From Roseburia hominis (GTDB lineage Bacteria; Bacillota; Clostridia; Lachnospirales; Lachnospiraceae), in contig NZ_JADYUI010000006.1 in the NCBI RefSeq assembly GCF_021531695.1, positions 1 to 64,000 on the forward strand: DNA of 64,000 bases, in the 5' to 3' direction. Of the stretch, positions 60,707-64,000 are shown in pieces (positions within the stretch are counted from its first letter, which is position 1; each line of letters begins with the position of its first letter). Under the pieces are notes generated by a model that was given only the letters and a program-made list of their open reading frames with translations, was not told the DNA's origin and made no database searches. A program made the translations under genes and the position numbers.

Positions 60707-63700
60707 TCAGACTATAATTTCCTGTTTTAAATGGAAAGAATAAATAATCTTTTCTTTCACCTTTTTCCCGGTTGCTTCAAAAAGTGCTCTTTCATATAAG
60801 TCAAGCTGTGTCTTATAACGCCCGATTAGCTGCTCTGCCCTGTCTACGGAATCCGTCTTATAATCCATAATAACAATTTCATCATCCTCATAGAAAAACG
60901 CATCCACAATTCCCTGAACCAGCACCAGCTCTTCACTATCGCAATCCCAGATTTCTTTTGCCGGAACCCCTAAAACGAATGCTTTTTCCCGGAATAACTC
61001 GCCTCGCTCATCTGCCTGCATCATACGTCTGGCAAGATCCGAGGTGAAAAATCCGGTAAGCATTGGAACACAGATTAATTCATACATTTCCTCATCCATA
61101 CGACCTGCCTCTTCCAACAAATGAAGTTGTTTGGTAAGCCACCCAGAGAGTTCCTTTTTATTCAACGACACATAAGGTAACGTGTCCGCAAACGGAAGAC
61201 ACTGCATAGCAAGATGAACCGCACTTCCTCTCATTGCTCCTTTATTTTCCCGATTTTGTTTTTCTATAAAATCCGGAACAATATCCACGGTATCTTCCGG
61301 CTCAAACCAGGTTACACTTTCCTTTTCTTCCTCCAAAAATTCCATGTGTGCATGCTTAATATCAGAAACCGATACTTTGGTGCGAATATCCTTTTCCTTC
61401 TCATAAGGATAAGAAAAAGAAAGACGATTTTTAATTTTTTCGTAAATATCATGATCGGCAGAGCCGGATAAATTTTTTATCTGTTCTTCCTTTAACATCG
61501 TTTGCAAATCTTCTGCCACCTGTGTTTCGACAAAATCCTTTTTTGAAAAAACCTGAATTTTATATTTGTCCTCATAAGCATAAAGAGCCGGAAGCACCCA
61601 GTCAAAAAAGGTCATCGCACTGCTTCGTTCCAGATAAGATAAATTTTTTGCTTCTCCCTGTTTTTTATATTCTTCCAGTTTTTTTCCGGCATCTTTTAAG
61701 CAACCGGTCAAAATCAGCTTTTCCTTTGCTCTGGTCAGTGCCACGTAAAGCACACGAAGTTCTTCTCCTCGGTTTTCCGCATTGGTTTGATGCATCAGGG
61801 CACGTTTTAATAGAGTCGGCGTCTTCGTGCGTCTTTTGGCATCCATATAATCCAGACCAATTCCAAAATCAGGGTGCAGAATCAGGCGGCTTTTTGTATC
61901 CTGCATATTAAAATTTTTCCCCATACCGGAAACAAATACAATCGGAAATTCCAGCCCCTTACTCTTATGAATACTCATAATCCGCACTGCATTATCATTT
62001 TCTCCGACAATGTCCGCCTCTCCATAATCCACATCATATTTATGCAACTTTTCAATATAACGCACAAAATGAAACAAACCTTTATAACTGGTATTTTCAT
62101 AGGAAATTGCCCGCTCAATCAACATATTGACATTCGCGCGTTTCTGCTCCCCTGCCGGAAGTGCCGTAATATAATCCAGATATCCGGTTCTTTCCAATAC
62201 AGTCATAAGTAATTCATGCACCGGTGTATACGGCACTAATGCACGAAATTCCTCTAATTGCTCCAAAAACTGTTCCAGGTGCTTCACAAGAGCTTTCTCG
62301 GCATGTTCATTCTCCTTAGAAACATACCAGAGGATACTGTCATAAAACTCTTTTTTATCCGATGCCACTTTGATTTTTGCCAGATCTTCACCAGAAAAAC
62401 CACCAATTACAGAATGTAACACTGCCGCAAGCGGAATATCCTGCCTGGGATTATCTATGATACGAAGCATATTTAACACCGTCTGAATCTCAATTGTCGA
62501 AAAATATCCGGTCTTTGAAGGTGTTATTGCAGGAATTCCCTGCTGCATCAACACTTTTACAAATGTATCCGCATAATTACTGACACTACGAAGTAAAATG
62601 ACAATATCTCCATAAGTGGCCGGTCGTAATTTCCCGGTCTCTTTCTCTGTTACCAGCTGCGTTTTCAGCAACTTTTTTATCCGCGTTGCAACAAGATTGG
62701 CTTCCAGCTCCTTTTTATCCCAATCTGGTTCTGTCAGATTCTCATTTTCTTCCTTTTCCTCTGCAACAAGAACTTCCATACAAAAATCATCTTTTTGGTC
62801 TGTCCTGGGATAATCCGCTCCCACATACAACGCTGCCTCTTTGTCATATACAATGTTGCCAAGATCCTTTTTCATAATCTGATAAAAAATATCATTGACA
62901 CCATCAAGCACTTCCTTACGGCTTCTAAAGTTTTTCTGTAAATCAATGCGCTGTTTTTCTCCATCATCAGTCGTATAAGTATCAAACTTTTCCATAAACA
63001 ACTCCGGTCTCGCCAGACGAAAACGATAAATGCTCTGTTTTACATCGCCAACCATAAAAAGATTGTTCTGCCCGAACCGTTCTCTTGAAATTGCTTTTAA
63101 AAGTGTCTCCTGCACAAAATTGCTGTCCTGATATTCATCAATCATGATTTCATCAAACAATTTTGCAAACTCATCTGCTGTCTCCGTTGGTTCTTTCGTT
63201 TCTTCGTTGATTAAAATCTTTAATGCAAAGTGTTCCATATCAGAAAAATCGACCAGATTTTTATTTCGTTTTTCTAATGCAAATGCTTCTTCATAACTTT
63301 TTGTCAGCGTAATCAGCATTTTTGCCATCGGTGCAGTCTTTTCCAAATCACCAAGAATATCTTCCGGTGCTTTAAAAAAGTATTTGTCACGAAGGTCCTT
63401 TACCGTCTTTTTCATTTCATCACGCATTGCCTGCACTCGTTCTTTTTTTTCTAAATCTCCTGCAAATTTTCTTGCCGCTGCAAGTTTTGGGAACGCTATA
63501 GCATACGCATTTATTCCTGCACTTAACTCTTCGTACTTCTCTAATTGTACAAGGTCTGTAAGACATTCTACATCTTCCTTTAATGCATCCTCATACATAT
63601 AAGGGCCATCGGATTCCTGACAAATACCAAGAGCTTCTCTTATCATCACAAGGCAGTCAGCAAGCGTTTCTTTCACAGAATCTACCAGTGTAACTAACCA

Positions 63701-64000
63701 TACACTGTTTTCTGCTTCTTCTGCTGTAAAGCCCGACTCACAGGAAGTAAGCCACTCCATTGGCCACGGATAGCTCAAAGAATAATCATGCAGCTTCAAA
63801 ATCATGTCACGGATTGCCTGATCATTTTTTGCATTACCGTAGCTTTCCACAAAAGTCAGAAATTCATCAGAACCAGCTTCATAATACGACTCAAGTACCT
63901 GATCTAAAACATCAGAACTAAGAAGGGCAAGCTCTCCGTCCTCTGCCACACGAAAATTCGGCTCCAGATCGATTTTATGAAAATAATTCCGAATCACATA
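60707..64000 (-). CDS. addA: ATP-dependent helicase/nuclease subunit AddA (partial, N-terminus outside window)
   Basis: At least 1096 residues; the frame continues off the right edge, and the Walker A region is missing. Visible helicase motifs: IMIDEYQDSN (motif II), FMVGDVKQSIYRFRLARPEL (III), VRIMSIHKSKGLEFPIVFV (V) and RVLYVALTRAKEKLILTG (VI). The C-terminal RecB-type nuclease has VDAFFYEDDEIVIMDYKTDS with the Asp-Tyr-Lys active site. With AddB it processes double-strand ends for recombination. addB would be expected beyond the window. The GTG at 63997 is an internal codon, not a start. Confidence 0.95.
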   Translation of the reverse strand, partial: YVIRNYFHKIDLEPNFRVAEDGELALLSSDVLDQVLESYYEAGSDEFLTFVESYGNAKNDQAIRDMILKLHDYSLSYPWPMEWLTSCESGFTAEEAENSVWLVTLVDSVKETLADCLVMIREALGICQESDGPYMYEDALKEDVECLTDLVQLEKYEELSAGINAYAIAFPKLAAARKFAGDLEKKERVQAMRDEMKKTVKDLRDKYFFKAPEDILGDLEKTAPMAKMLITLTKSYEEAFALEKRNKNLVDFSDMEHFALKILINEETKEPTETADEFAKLFDEIMIDEYQDSNFVQETLLKAISRERFGQNNLFMVGDVKQSIYRFRLARPELFMEKFDTYTTDDGEKQRIDLQKNFRSRKEVLDGVNDIFYQIMKKDLGNIVYDKEAALYVGADYPRTDQKDDFCMEVLVAEEKEENENLTEPDWDKKELEANLVATRIKKLLKTQLVTEKETGKLRPATYGDIVILLRSVSNYADTFVKVLMQQGIPAITPSKTGYFSTIEIQTVLNMLRIIDNPRQDIPLAAVLHSVIGGFSGEDLAKIKVASDKKEFYDSILWYVSKENEHAEKALVKHLEQFLEQLEEFRALVPYTPVHELLMTVLERTGYLDYITALPAGEQKRANVNMLIERAISYENTSYKGLFHFVRYIEKLHKYDVDYGEADIVGENDNAVRIMSIHKSKGLEFPIVFVSGMGKNFNMQDTKSRLILHPDFGIGLDYMDAKRRTKTPTLLKRALMHQTNAENRGEELRVLYVALTRAKEKLILTGCLKDAGKKLEEYKKQGEAKNLSYLERSSAMTFFDWVLPALYAYEDKYKIQVFSKKDFVETQVAEDLQTMLKEEQIKNLSGSADHDIYEKIKNRLSFSYPYEKEKDIRTKVSVSDIKHAHMEFLEEEKESVTWFEPEDTVDIVPDFIEKQNRENKGAMRGSAVHLAMQCLPFADTLPYVSLNKKELSGWLTKQLHLLEEAGRMDEEMYELICVPMLTGFFTSDLARRMMQADERGELFREKAFVLGVPAKEIWDCDSEELVLVQGIVDAFFYEDDEIVIMDYKTDSVDRAEQLIGRYKTQLDLYERALFEATGKKVKEKIIYSFHLKQEIIV

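Overview
The window is AT-rich chromosomal DNA from an anaerobic, endospore-forming, probably motile Firmicute, most likely a gut Lachnospiraceae of the Roseburia/Agathobacter/Lachnospira type. This is inferred from gene content and order: the cysE-cysS-mrnC-rlmB-sigH block, the comEC-holA-rpsT-gpr-spoIIP block, a bacterial GlnRS, a methyl-accepting chemotaxis protein, and a 2-hydroxyacyl-CoA dehydratase activase-type protein. About 55 protein genes and one tRNA-Thr(GGU) are supported. I see no prophage, CRISPR array, rRNA operon or intact insertion sequence; the last gene (addA) runs off the right edge.

Layout. 0-2.5 kb: palindrome-rich intergenic DNA, then a lysA-like decarboxylase translationally coupled to a TrmB-type regulator, and tRNA-Thr. 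2.5-9.7 kb: lytic transglycosylase, greA, a HExxH membrane protein (DUF3810), a lipoprotein, a small FliD-like protein behind a possible sigma-28 box, a chemoreceptor and a MecA adaptor. 9.8-15.2 kb: sigH-rlmB-mrnC-cysS-cysE read from a cysteine T-box leader, with ispF upstream. 15.2-17.4 kb: a 241-nt structured element and an orphan FecCD/FecE transporter pair. 17.3-22.1 kb: a zinc operon (Fur-family regulator, small His/Cys membrane protein, znuA, znuC, znuB, CobW-type metallochaperone GTPase) behind a promoter carrying a palindromic operator. 22.1-33.5 kb: Fe-alcohol dehydrogenase, spoIIP, gpr, rpsT, holA, comEC, a GerMN lipoprotein, a two-component system and comEA. 33.6-40.3 kb: argC-GNAT-argJ-argB-argD with divergent argG. 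40.3-43 kb: two tandem paralogous secreted proteins. 43-49.7 kb: MocR regulator, DUF2225 protein, glnS, lipoprotein amidase, rhomboid-like protein, LysM protein. 49.7-50.6 kb: a 920-bp gap without a credible gene, filled by two large structured elements. 50.6-57.2 kb: a 1424-aa activase fusion and CIRCE-associated htpG. 57.3-64 kb: addA-maf-small protein-FAD oxidoreductase-foldase lipoprotein, all leftward.

Most unusual content. (1) Two copies of a ~240-nt intergenic element (15222-15462 and 50201-50439) share one fold: a terminal stem, a 26-position second stem with two U.U mismatches at the same positions, and two apical hairpins. At least four base pairs differ between copies but stay paired, and both apical stems are also rebuilt with different paired bases. 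This pattern fits a structured RNA, or a DNA element selected for base pairing, better than a protein gene or a simple transposon remnant. A separate 274-bp imperfect palindrome sits beside the second copy. (2) Response regulator, sensor kinase and GerMN lipoprotein inside a competence operon recall actinobacterial MtrA-MtrB-LpqB. (3) A MITE-like element with 17-bp inverted ends occurs twice; one copy supplies the last codons and stop of argD. (4) A short repeat occurs at three transcript ends or leaders.

All functional calls come from reading the sequence and recalling family features; no database search was run.
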